Positions 34,301-42,319 of a stretch of DNA of 60,000 nucleotides are shown here, piece after piece. Numbering within the stretch: position 1 is the first letter of the stretch; every line of letters begins with the position of its first letter. The notes beneath the pieces are model-generated. The model had not been told where the DNA came from. It searched no databases and saw only the letters and a program-made list of their open reading frames with translations. The stretch comes from Mesostigma viride (taxonomy: Eukaryota > Streptophyta > Mesostigmatophyceae > Mesostigmatales > Mesostigmataceae), in assembly GCA_009746045.1 (NCBI GenBank), contig RPFO01000164.1:1766399-1826398 (forward strand). The letters run 5' to 3'. Position numbers and translations under genes: made by a program.

Positions 34301-37300
34301 CCTGCACAAACGGGTGGCTGTCAGTAGTGATGTGGCAGAATGCAGGGCTATTTGTGAAGGCATTCACACAAGCCTTTATCTGAAGGAGTTGCTTCATCAG
34401 ATGACTTCTAACACTCCTTGGCCACTTCAGGTTACCACTCTTCTAAAAACAGACTCCATGGGGATGGTGCAGTTTGTGCACAGGCAGATGGCCAGAAGTA
34501 GGGACTTGGATTATCTCCTTCTTAAGGAATTGTCCTCCTTGGCCAATATTGAGCATATCCCTGGGGTTGACAATCCTGCTGATGCTTTGACCAAGCTAGT
34601 GCAGAAGGCAGCAGTGCAATACAAGGTTCTTCAGTCTCTGATGGACCCATCTCAGCAAGCTGTCTAAGCTGGTGCCTGGTTATAGGGCATTGGAGAGCAG
34701 ATTGTGTGGTAGTGTCAGCATTGTGACTGGCATAATACCTGTATTTTAGTCTGTACTAAGGCTCATGGACCATGGTACACTCACTCTGATTTTAATCAGG
34801 ATACAGCCAGGTTTTGGCTGGGGTTCATGCTGTTGACTACACAAGGTTGACAGGTCCATTACAGACCATGTATTCTATTTAAAAAGAAATGTATATTTGT
34901 ACATACCTCTCACAATGGTCTGGGAACCTTTATTCTGGGGTTTATAGGGCGGGGTTCGATTCCCTGGTATTATGTTTCTACAAGCTGGCCTGCTCAGGTG
35001 TTTTACCTGTTCAGACTTCCCTAGTTCCCCAGGGCAGGATTTAATTGTTGCCTATGTGTTTCATTTTGTCATTTGTTTGCTGTGGCAATTTATCATCTGA
35101 CAAGTAGACGGGCGCCATAAGACGGGCGCCAATACTAACCTGTTGAGAGTATGACGGGGAAACTATTGTAATACGTCTTACTTTGTCAAGTGGTATTTCA
35201 ATTGTCATGGATTTATTGTGCTTATATTAGATATGTACTGGGTTTTATGGGATTAGTATCTGGGATTAATGTAACTCACCGCCAGAAGGTCATTGTACTG
35301 GAGGCTCTACCGAGGTGATGGGATTAATTCCTGGAGAAGACCTCATAGAATTAACCTGTATGTATTTAATTTTGTGTGTTTCTAATATCTGGTGGTACTC
35401 TGTAATGCCACTTCCATAGGTTTTTATCCATTTCTCATGAAATGGTTTTCCCTGTGGCAGATCTGTTTCTTTTCCAGTTCCTTAAAAGAAAGGGCTGGGG
35501 GAATGGCATTGGCCATTAAAGACATCTGTTCAAGCTTCAAGCTGGAGTGAAGGACATTTCAAGCTACTTCAAGGGTCCCTGGCAGGGGATGTGATCCCTA
35601 AAGAAAAGAAGGGATTGGAGTTAACGTAAAGGATTTACGTTAGATGGATAGAGATTGTTACGCTCTTTCCAACGGCACCTTGAACGCCTCATTTGGTTAA
35701 GGAACGTAAAAGTTATGACGTTTCCTAGGCTGTGCCGACAGTACCCGGCGCGCCACTGTGGGCGCGTACGGACACAGGATGTACAAGTGTCACTTTGATA
35801 GTCCGCAGGACGTTGACAGGACTTGTACAGGACTTGATGGTCAATTGATAGGTAGGCGCACTGTAGCGCGCCAGGACCTATGAGACAGTTGATGCTGACT
35901 AGTGTACGGATAGGTTCACAGGACTAGCCGTATGGACAATTGATAGATCTGCGCGCCAAAGGCGTGCCAGAGTCTGTGTAATCAATTGATTGACAGTTCA
36001 GCTGTGACAGTGCAGCTGAATACTTGGACGCGTCCCTAGCAAGCTATATGAGTGACTTGGTCACACGGGACGCTAGCTCTTGCGTGCACGCTCTCTTGGC
36101 ATAACGACCCTGTCGTCTGTGCTACGTGCAGTCTCGGACTTGACGTGACTTACGTCTGTGTTTGCTCATTATAATAAAGGCAACTTTCCTGCAAGAGCCA
36201 TGGATTCCCTCGGTGGTAAACTCTCATTCAACTGAAGGAAGGAAGGAAGGAAGGAAGGAAGGAAGGAAGGAAGGAAGGAAGGAAGGAAGGAAGGAAGGAA
36301 GGAAGGAAGGAAGGAAGGAAGGAAGGAAGGAAGGAAGGAAGGAAGGAAGGAAGGAAGGAAGGAAGGAAGGAAGGAAGGAAGGAAGGAAGGAAGGAAGGAA
36401 GGAAGGAAGGAAGGAAGGAAGGAAGGAAGGAAGGAAGGAAGGAAGGAAGGGAAGGAAGGAAGGAAGGAAGGAAGGAAGGAAGGAAGGAAGGAAGGAAGGA
36501 AGGAAGGAAGGAAGGAAGGAAGGAAGGAAGGAAGGAAGGAAGGAAGGAAGGAAGGAAGGAAGGAAGGAAGGAAGGAAGGAAGGAAGGAAGGAAGGAAGGA
36601 AGGAAGGAAGGAAGGAAGGAAGGAAGGAAGGAAGGAAGGAAGGAAGGAAGGAAGGAAGGAAGGAAGGAAGGAAGGAAGGAAGGAAGGAAGGAAGGAAGGA
36701 AGGAAGGAAGGAAGGAAGGAAGGAAGGAAGGAAGGAAGGAAGGAAGGAAGGAAGGAAGGAAGGAAGGAAGGAAGGAAGGAAGGAAGGAAGGAAGGAAGGA
36801 AGGAAGGAAGGAAGACACTATAATCAAACGTAACCAATATATTTATTTGAATCAGTTTATTTATGTACAGTATTAGAGTAAACTAATAAATATTACTTTA
36901 TTAGCTAAAATATAAGAGTAGTAGTAATAGTGAAAATATAAAATTACCCTGCATACTGCTAGACGAAAAAAATGCTGGAGGTGAGGTTGGCATACGTACA
37001 ATATTTTCAGATGAGTGGTACACAGTCTGAATGTACGTAATAATGTAATAAAATAATAATGCACATATAATTATAACATGAAGGCGGACATGCCTGGAAA
37101 TAGACGTCCACGTCGGGATGGTAGCTGTCCTTCTCTGAAGCCATGACGTTCCCTGCGCCGCCGAAGATCACTGCGGGGCGTGGCTGCATGACGGGTGAGT
37201 GTGGGCCCTTCCCTGCGCTGTAGGGGATGATGAATGTGCACCAGCGTTTGTCCGATGCTGAACCCGCCTGGCCTGCCACCCACACCTCCTTTTTCCCCTT

Positions 37301-38623
37301 CTCGTCCCACGTCTCTCTCGCAGGGTTGTTGAAAGTTGCAGGAGTTTCATCGAAGCACCATCTGAGCCACGATGGGAAGTTGCCCCACAACTCGTCGAAT
37401 TCGTTGACCGGATGGTCCGCGCTGCCCTTGTGAGGCATGGACACGAGGTAGCCTTGCACCCTCTCGACGAACCCTTGCATGGTCGCCATCTTCTCCTCAG
37501 CTGAGCGTGCCTGGGACTTCACATTGGTGCGAAGGCGGGTTGTGAAGCCGTGCCTGAGCCGAAACTTGGTCAAGAAGCCGTCGCTGCACACGAAAATTTT
37601 CGCGTTCTCAGGGTGAAGCTTGCGCATGGACTTGAACATCATGTTCTGCACAACATGCATTGCACAAACAAATATTAAAACAGGACAAGAAGAACATTTT
37701 AGGCAGCAAAAAAGGTTTCTTTGGTGCAGGTAGCTGCTTAAGCCCAACTGATTATCTCGTGACACTGCCCTGCATCATGAGCAATATCTTTCAAATAAAG
37801 GGGGGGCAGCTGGGATATCGCCAAGAAATGAGCAAGACTGCTAGTTTCCAACCCTTACATAATTCATGATCACCCGTTGCTGGGTGGTTACGCTGCATCA
37901 TTTGGCTGCATGCAACGAAGAAGACCATTACATACTTTCGGCTCTTCCACGTCAAATACTCACGGGGCCGGGCTGCATGCATACTCATGAAACAATCGAA
38001 ACTCAGCAAACTAGTGCGACATGTACAAAATGCAGCAGGAAAAATACCGACAATTATGATGGAAATAAACTTACGCGCACAAGCGCGCGGTTGACCATGT
38101 ACCCCTTGCTCCGATACTCGCGAATCTCAGTGGCCACCTCTTTCTCCACCAAGGGAAACTTGGCCGTAGTCGGGTTTCTGACACGACTTGGGCACTTCTT
38201 CCCCGCTAGCTTGGGGTTGTCTGCTGCAGCCTTGATGGCCGCCTCCTCTGTGAGCATGCGGCTGAAGGTTGAAATCGGGATGGGGGGGTCGCTAGTTTTG
38301 CAGAATTGGCGCTGCGACAATCCGCTCTCGTGAAAGGCGTCCAGAATCTTCCGCTTGGTGCGCATATCCCTGAACGTAATTTCATCTCGCGGCGCACGGC
38401 TTACTTTTTCGCCCTTGTCAGCTGGTTTGTCGGAGTTTACCAGCCCCGCTTCTGATGCCGTGGTTAGCCCTGCCTGTCGTAGTTGCTTTTCCCTCGTCCT
38501 CGGTGACATGCGGCACAAGAAAGCTTGCAGGTCCAGACCTGCGGGGGCCGCATCACCCGAGCCGCCGACAGCTGGCCCTGCGGATGATGGACTGCACTCC
38601 GGCTCGCCTGAGCCGCTCGCCAT
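24375..38623 (-). CDS. pogo-like transposase, seven exons
   Basis: Exons (minus): 38075-38623, 37094-37645, 27300-27598, 26802-27048, 26353-26571, 24985-25867, 24375-24471; stop TAG at 24375-24377. All junctions are GT-AG except intron 2, which has a GC donor (CAG/GCATGT) and AG acceptor; frames join cleanly, e.g. DVYFQ to AHAWND. Exon 1 has a CENP-B/psq-type helix-turn-helix (KRKILDAFHESGLSQRQF) and a Tc5-like DNA-binding region. Exons 2-3 hold the DDE_1-type catalytic core: WCFDETP, FLLFLDNLASH and TDAWQPGDL. The C-terminal half is acidic/Lys-rich, ending in an unrecognised FTLYGDGLTYYGNPDPQDPY segment. About 950 residues, longer than typical pogo transposases. Exon 6 needs a one-base correction in the C8 run at 25274-25281. 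It acts in the nucleus on the element ends; domestication is possible but the intact TIRs argue against it. Confidence 0.8.
24540..24785. repeat. GGT/GGGGGT and TGATGTG simple repeats
   Basis: GGT and GGC triplets (24543-24600), GGGGGT-type G-rich tracts (24600-24680) and TGATGTG units (24735-24785). They lie in the last intron of the transposase gene (24472-24984). Confidence 0.9.
27971..28308. repeat. (ACAT)n microsatellite
   Basis: About 84 uninterrupted ACAT units, preceded by AAAC units from 27951. It lies in intron 2 of the transposase gene. The MYVCMYVC and THTYIHTY ORFs over it are spurious. Confidence 0.98.
28334..28388. repeat. (GGAA)n microsatellite, left part
   Basis: The left remnant of a GGAA array split by the LTR retrotransposon; the other part is at 36234-36815. 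The phase at both edges fits a 5-bp GAAGG target duplication. Confidence 0.9.
28389..29004 (+). repeat. 5' LTR
   Basis: 616-bp direct repeat of 35619-36233. It begins AGTTAACGTAAAGGATTTACG and ends CATTCAACT. A TATAATAAAGG-like stretch sits near its 3' end. There is one single-base indel relative to the right LTR (CACTGGG against CACGGG). Confidence 0.95.
29032..29817 (+). CDS. Unrecognised ORF before gag in LTR element
   Basis: 261 residues from the first in-frame ATG outside the LTR (29032, MPDSMEF). Proline-rich early part, a mostly helical-looking middle, an RRRRRR basic patch near residue 203 and an acidic/Tyr-rich C terminus (DYDYCDF). No zinc knuckle or capsid motif is recognised; those features are in the next ORF region. 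It may be an extra structural protein or an accessory protein. The frame is intact despite gag being broken. Confidence 0.5.
   Translation: MPDSMEFRIPRDSEILGSPADIAESPAGPSTTPVREDRPVLNPAWQRVVDQAVASSAELRAQQQALLQNLRLPPPPPQPSIVSGFRDYLDSIRALLADFEVHTRAGLQAPSAVAEVSEEIDNAVSSLTGYQRNLANWLSVRSGVIPTITTNLFQDLAILQLLSRGFRTRERQLLLNLVAFLSALREWAPDGWDFLTILTNPLRIVTRRRRRRIDPVTGRRLDPIVIETPVTIEVGQGQEAPAPVANDPIYDYDYCDFRGLD
29940..31041 (+). pseudogene. Gag with CCHC zinc knuckle, frame-broken
   Basis: Structural protein of the LTR element. The reading shifts between three frames (29940 start MAEGRRSKG; 30173 segment; 30442-31041), so it is not translatable as one protein without frameshifts. The last segment has a CX2CX4HX4C knuckle (CYLCKGWGHIKKEC, about 30872-30920) followed by an Asn/Lys/Gln-rich tail, as expected of nucleocapsid. 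The middle (YYQIWIGSQTF, LREL, LIQNFLNYCK) is capsid-like only by position. Confidence 0.7.
31183..34667 (+). pseudogene. Pol: integrase, protease, RT, RNase H
   Basis: The main frame 31183-34011 (942 residues) has, in order, an HHCC-like integrase head (HNMFGHAT...C..C, about residues 104-145) and a catalytic core (D in LQCDIQH, D in QVDMQF, E in GAIERAI; about residues 163-245). A C-terminal integrase module (VGQKVLAWKEPSLYG) follows. Next is a retropepsin-like stretch (LEVDTNSQVSIIG and PALLGQNFL, about residues 490-570), then copia-like RT (VVVDFKRAFLEGD near 763, LHGDDLHLI near 860). After a frame change at the G run near 33910-33917, the 33924-34667 frame gives a copia-like RNase H (ELYVDSSMD, DVAECRAI, PGVDNPADALTK). 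No DTG/DSG protease motif lies before the integrase. One indel inactivates it. Confidence 0.85.
34668..35618 (+). other. LTR element 3' untranslated region and purine tract
   Basis: 950 bp without ORFs between RNase H and the right LTR. It contains a direct repeat GACGGGCGCCA (about 35108 and 35120) and the AAAGAAAAGAAGGG purine tract next to the LTR, the probable plus-strand primer. Confidence 0.6.
35619..36233 (+). repeat. 3' LTR
   Basis: 615-bp copy of the 5' LTR, followed immediately by the continuing GGAA array, which supports the assigned end AACT. Confidence 0.95.
36234..36815. repeat. (GGAA)n microsatellite, right part
   Basis: About 145 GGAA units with one slipped base (GGAAGGGAAGG near 36450). 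Together with 28334-28388 it formed the array into which the LTR element inserted. The SFLPSFLP and KEGRKEGR ORFs are artefacts. Confidence 0.98.
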
Positions 38624-38899
38624 AGCGGCTCACCGTATATAGTTAGAGTCCTCAGACCACGGATGCAGTCACGTGTTCAATAATTAGTTAATTGATCATT
38701 AACTGATGCACTCTCTAACAAAAGTCACGTGCCACGTACTGTACGTAGCCAGCGTGTGCCTCTCTCACCTCCTCTCACCTCCTTACAGTATACCATGTTA
38801 ATTACGCCGGCAGAAGGGGAATTCATAAGGTGGGGCGCCTACAGTGCCACGTGTACTGATGTACGGTTATTGTGGATGCGACAGCCCACCGACCAACAC

Positions 38900-39350
38900 A
38901 GCAAGGTGGGCCACCTGTTCCACGTACTCAGATTTTGGAAGAGCCAGTCCCACCAACGCAGCAACTCAACGCAGCAAGGTGGGGCACCTGTTCCACGTAC
39001 TCAGATTTTGGATGGGGACTGTTCCACCTACGCAGCAAGGTGGGGCACCTGTTCCTCGTACTCAGATTTTGGATGGGACTGTTCCACCTACGCAGCAAGG
39101 TGGGCCACATGTTCCACGTACTCGGATTTTGGATGGGACTGTCCCACCTACGCGGCAAGGTGGGGCACCTGTTCCACGTACTCAGATTGTGGTTGAGACC
39201 GTCCCACAGGCGCATACAGCCCACTTCCACGGCTACGTGGTACGCGAACCGTCCCACTTTCACGGCTAAGTGGTACGCGAACCGTCCCACTTTCACGGCT
39301 ACGTAGTACGCAAACGTCCCACTTCCACGTGGTGTGGGAACAGCCCACGT
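38900..39350. promoter_or_regulatory. 60-bp-unit array between divergent genes of the pogo-like element
   Basis: Four to five 60-bp units (ACTCAGATTTTGGAT at about 38927, 38999, 39060, 39120, 39180) are followed by three units of about 33 bp (GTACGCGAACCGTCCCAC, about 39241-39330). Nearly every unit contains GTTCCAC or GTCCCAC, the reverse complement of the motif in both transposon ends. It lies between the transposase start (38623, minus) and the 39553 ORF (plus), where both promoters should be. A role as a transposase-bound control region is inference. Confidence 0.55.
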
Positions 39351-39552
39351 ACCCGTGAGGCGGTGTACTGTACTGTGTACATGTACACACAAGTGGTCAC
39401 ATATCACTACCAAGACCTATATTTCACTACACCGCACATACGTATTGTATATAATTCGACGTGGCTTTATTATCAAGTATCGTTAACTGCATAAATACTT
39501 ACACTACGTGAGCAGCTAGCGGTACATATAGCTTGTTTTTCTTCTTGAAACG

Positions 39553-40074
39553 ATGGATAAAGCGCTTCATCATGGTTCAGAGGCAGATTCGGAGGCTGCT
39601 TATGAGGCAGCTTCCGGGGCCTCTACACCGGTGAAGGTCCAGCCCAGCGTTGATGTTGATGATGAGTTGAACTCCACCCCAGACCTAGCGTCCTCTACAA
39701 ATGATGAGGACATAAGTACCAAGGCATCGCCTTCAGGTCTTACAGTGATCCAGGAAGAACAACCAGCTTCTGCATCCTTGGCTTCTGAGACTCACAACCG
39801 GCAAGGGAATGAAGCGGAGGCCGTTTTGGCAAGAACAGATTCCGGGGGGTCTTCAGATTCCGGGGATTCGGAGAAGTTTTGGAAGCTGGTGCGCACCCAG
39901 AAAGGCATTCTCTTACCGACCAAGAAGCCGGGGCAGTTTCTACACGTCGCAGCTGGTTCAAGCTCTGAGCCCAGCGATTCAAGTTCTGAGGATAATGAAG
40001 GGAATTCCAGTGACGAAGAGTGGTCCGTGGACGTCAGCTCTGGTCAACCCGATGTCGGTTCTTTGCAAATATGA
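39553..40074 (+). CDS. Acidic Ser-rich protein of the pogo-like element
   Basis: 173 residues, MDKALHHGSEADSEAAYE through SGQPDVGSLQI. It is rich in Ser, Glu and Asp, with a short more ordered segment (EKFWKLVRTQKGILLPTKKPGQF, about residues 108-130) before a second acidic Ser tract. No family is recognised. It is divergent from the transposase across the repeat array and inside the same TIRs, so it may be an accessory protein. Composition suggests a disordered, nuclear partner-binding protein, but that is inference. The AACGATGG context at the start is plausible. Confidence 0.45.
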   Translation: MDKALHHGSEADSEAAYEAASGASTPVKVQPSVDVDDELNSTPDLASSTNDEDISTKASPSGLTVIQEEQPASASLASETHNRQGNEAEAVLARTDSGGSSDSGDSEKFWKLVRTQKGILLPTKKPGQFLHVAAGSSSEPSDSSSEDNEGNSSDEEWSVDVSSGQPDVGSLQI

Positions 40075-40914
40075 CTGAACATAGGTGCGTGATTCAGAAT
40101 CCTTCCAATCACGAATCCCGTTGCTGGGTTCCCCATGATGGCCATTGTGCTGATGCTTAAAGGGTTTTCGCATGAGTAAATGTGAGGCCATGTGCATTAT
40201 AACCGCGTTGTTCAGTTTGGGGTAATTCCAAGTGTGGGCACAAAGTTTGTGCATTCATTCATTGTGTTCATGTAGTTCTGTTTTGTGCAACCATGCACTA
40301 CATGCAGGCTGCAGGCTAGGCGTATTGTGTTGATGGACAGTTTTTTGCAAGCACGATCGAATGCGAGGCCTTGTGAATTTTAATGCCTGCGTGGACGTCA
40401 TAGGCAATCATGCATACATGGGCGTGTGCATAGTAAAAATGCTGTCAATTTTCACAACCATACACGTGCAGGCACACACATGGCCGTGTGGATGATGTGA
40501 AATTTTTTGCCACCATGTATATGCATGGCCATGAGGTGCGGCATGGTTATTCATGATTCCTTACTTGAAAATCTGGCACCCTTTTTACACCATTACAACA
40601 ACCATGGGTGCATTCTCTTGCCCACATCTTGCTAGCACGGTAATTGTTTGAGTCAATCTTTTATGATCCTAATCCAAAGCTTCCGAGTTATGACGTGGTT
40701 GTACATGTGCATCACTTGGATTATGGCGATTGCAGACCCAGTCATCAAGTTTCGCATGTACGAGCGCTTGGCTGACCTGGAGCCTGTTGTCTTGTACATG
40801 ATTGCCCGAATTCTCCCGATTTCTGGCCTGCGCAGGTTGTCTCCTTGATGACGGCGGTGGCGACTGCACCACGATGTCATTTCTTATCGTGGTGTTGTTA
40901 TGTTGTTGTTATAT
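40075..40914. other. No gene recognised
   Basis: AT/GC-mixed sequence downstream of the acidic ORF inside the pogo-like element; only short overlapping ORFs. Confidence 0.5.
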
Positions 40915-41205
40915 GGTGGGGGTGGGGGGGGTGGGGGTGGGGTGGGGGTGGGGGTGGGGTGGGGTGGGGGTGGGGGTGGGGTGGGGGTGGGGGTGGGGGT
41001 GGGGTGGGGGTGGGGGTGGGGGTGGGGGTGGGGGTGGGGGTGGGGGTGGGGGTGGGGGTGGGGGTGGGGGGGGTGGGAAGTGGGGTGAAGTGGGGTGAAG
41101 TGGGGTGAAGTGGGGTGAAGTGGGGTGAAGTGGGGTAAAGTGGGGTGAAGTGGGGTGAAGTGGGGTGAAGTGGGGTGAAGTGCGGTGAAGTGGGGTGGGG
41201 GTGGG
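40915..41205. repeat. (GGGGGT)n and (GTGGGGTGAA)n G-rich tract
   Basis: About 160 bp of GGGGGT/GGGGT repeats followed by ten or more GTGGGGTGAA units. All G-runs are on the plus strand, so G-quadruplexes are likely on that strand. It is close to the right end of the pogo-like element. Confidence 0.95.
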
Positions 41206-41464
41206 GGTTTCTAACCCCACCCCCATGCACCATATAACAATAACAATGTTGTCATACAAATCTGCAAGAACTACCATATTTGCACTTGATTGATTTAATT
41301 TCCAGCGTATTATCGGTTGCACACAGATCAAGTGTCCCTACGCCATGAGCAAACGTGCAGAATAGGTAGCATGCCCCATAGGAGTAATAGGGACATGTAT
41401 GTATAACATATGTAGGAGTATGACACATAGAGCCCATATGTGCGTAGCCACTACATTCAGGAAG

Positions 41465-41690
41465 GTGGGACACATAGAAATATACAGTTAGGTGGGACAC
41501 AGCTTCAAGTTCGGGTAGGTGAGACAGACCTGTATCACAAATGCCGGTAGGTGGGACACCATGTTTTTCCAAATTCAACAAGGTGGGACATAATTTCAGT
41601 TAGGTGGGACACCTGAACATGTCCCGCTTTGCTGAATTTGTCCCACCTACCGGAGTTGGAACACTGTTCCACCTACGTGAGCTGCCCCTG
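41465..41690. repeat. Right subterminal GTGGGAC repeats and TIR
   Basis: GTGGGAC at 41465, 41492, 41551, 41583 and 41604, with the inverse GTCCCAC at 41640 and GTTCCAC at 41666 next to the tip. This mirrors the left end in content though not in exact spacing. Confidence 0.75.
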
Positions 41691-42319
41691 TATTCTGATT
41701 TGGCACGCCGCAAAGGTGAAAACCATTTGCGGCAATATTGTTTGGTCTGTCGCACAATTAATTATTTTTCTAATGAGATTAGCATAGTACTCCGTGGCAT
41801 GCCTTTGCGCATGACACGCAAGTACTTACTTACTTACTTGTCGCACAATTGCTGTTGTGTTTGCAATTATTCTGCTCCCTCAGATGCAGGATTAACTTCG
41901 GCTTGATTTCTTAACTAAGTTACCCTCGTGTGCAGGTCATACGGCTGACATTCCTCTAGCTTTCGTAGCCATGGCTGAATTTTGCTTCCAGGTATGTACT
42001 GAAAAGTGAACACGGCCTGCACCTCGACCCCCGAAGACGTAAAGGCATTACGTCGGAGTTTACGTACAGATATGTAATAAAAAAAGATCTGTATATACAC
42101 CTAGCCATCTGTATTTTTCGGGCCCTAACTTTACAGATCTGTAAAAAGCTCAATAATAAAACCTGCCCACGGTTAACGCCGCACAGCTCGCCCACCACCT
42201 CGCCCAGCGAAGTCTTCAAACAGAAACACTAATAATTGCAGTGTTGCTTATTTTTGAAGGGTGTCATTCCCTAACTGATATTTCGTTGAATGTTTTAATT
42301 GAATTGTTTTCCTCGTGCA
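41691..42319. other. Flank of pogo-like element; no gene recognised
   Basis: The first 35 bp (41691-41725) are the reverse complement of 59145-59179, so the transposon abuts a dispersed repeat. The rest has no supported feature. Confidence 0.5.

Larger units (their letters stand above)
28389..36233 (+). mobile_element. LTR retrotransposon in transposase intron 2
   Basis: LTRs at 28389-29004 (616 bp) and 35619-36233 (615 bp) differ at only a handful of positions, so insertion was recent. The ends are AGTT...AACT, not the usual TG...CA. A purine tract (AAAGAAAAGAAGGG, about 35600-35613) precedes the right LTR. No tRNA-complementary primer site starting TGG is visible after the left LTR, and the first ORF begins 28 bases later. 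The target was a GGAA microsatellite. RT and RNase H are Ty1/copia-like, but the integrase-protease-RT order is not. Confidence 0.9.
23876..41690 (-). mobile_element. Giant pogo-like DNA transposon
   Basis: The left end CAGGGGCAGCTCACGTAGG starts at 23876 and the right end is its reverse complement finishing at 41690; with the adjoining TA the match is about 25 bp. TA lies directly outside at both ends (23874-23875 and 41691-41692), as in Tc1/mariner/pogo insertions, and CAG...CTG ends are typical of pogo/Tigger elements. Both ends carry GTGG(G/A)AC-rich subterminal repeats. Inside are a seven-exon transposase gene on minus and a short acidic ORF on plus. The total is 17.8 kb; without the LTR element and the ACAT/GGAA microsatellites in intron 2 it is about 9 kb, which is still large for this family. 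Confidence 0.75.

Noticed and set aside
34955-34975. GGTTCGATTCCC as a tRNA B box in the LTR element 3' region
   Set aside because: No A box or acceptor/anticodon pairing could be drawn around it.
36162-36837. KEGRKEGR / SFLPSFLP and MYVCMYVC ORFs in GGAA and ACAT arrays
   Set aside because: Pure microsatellite translation.
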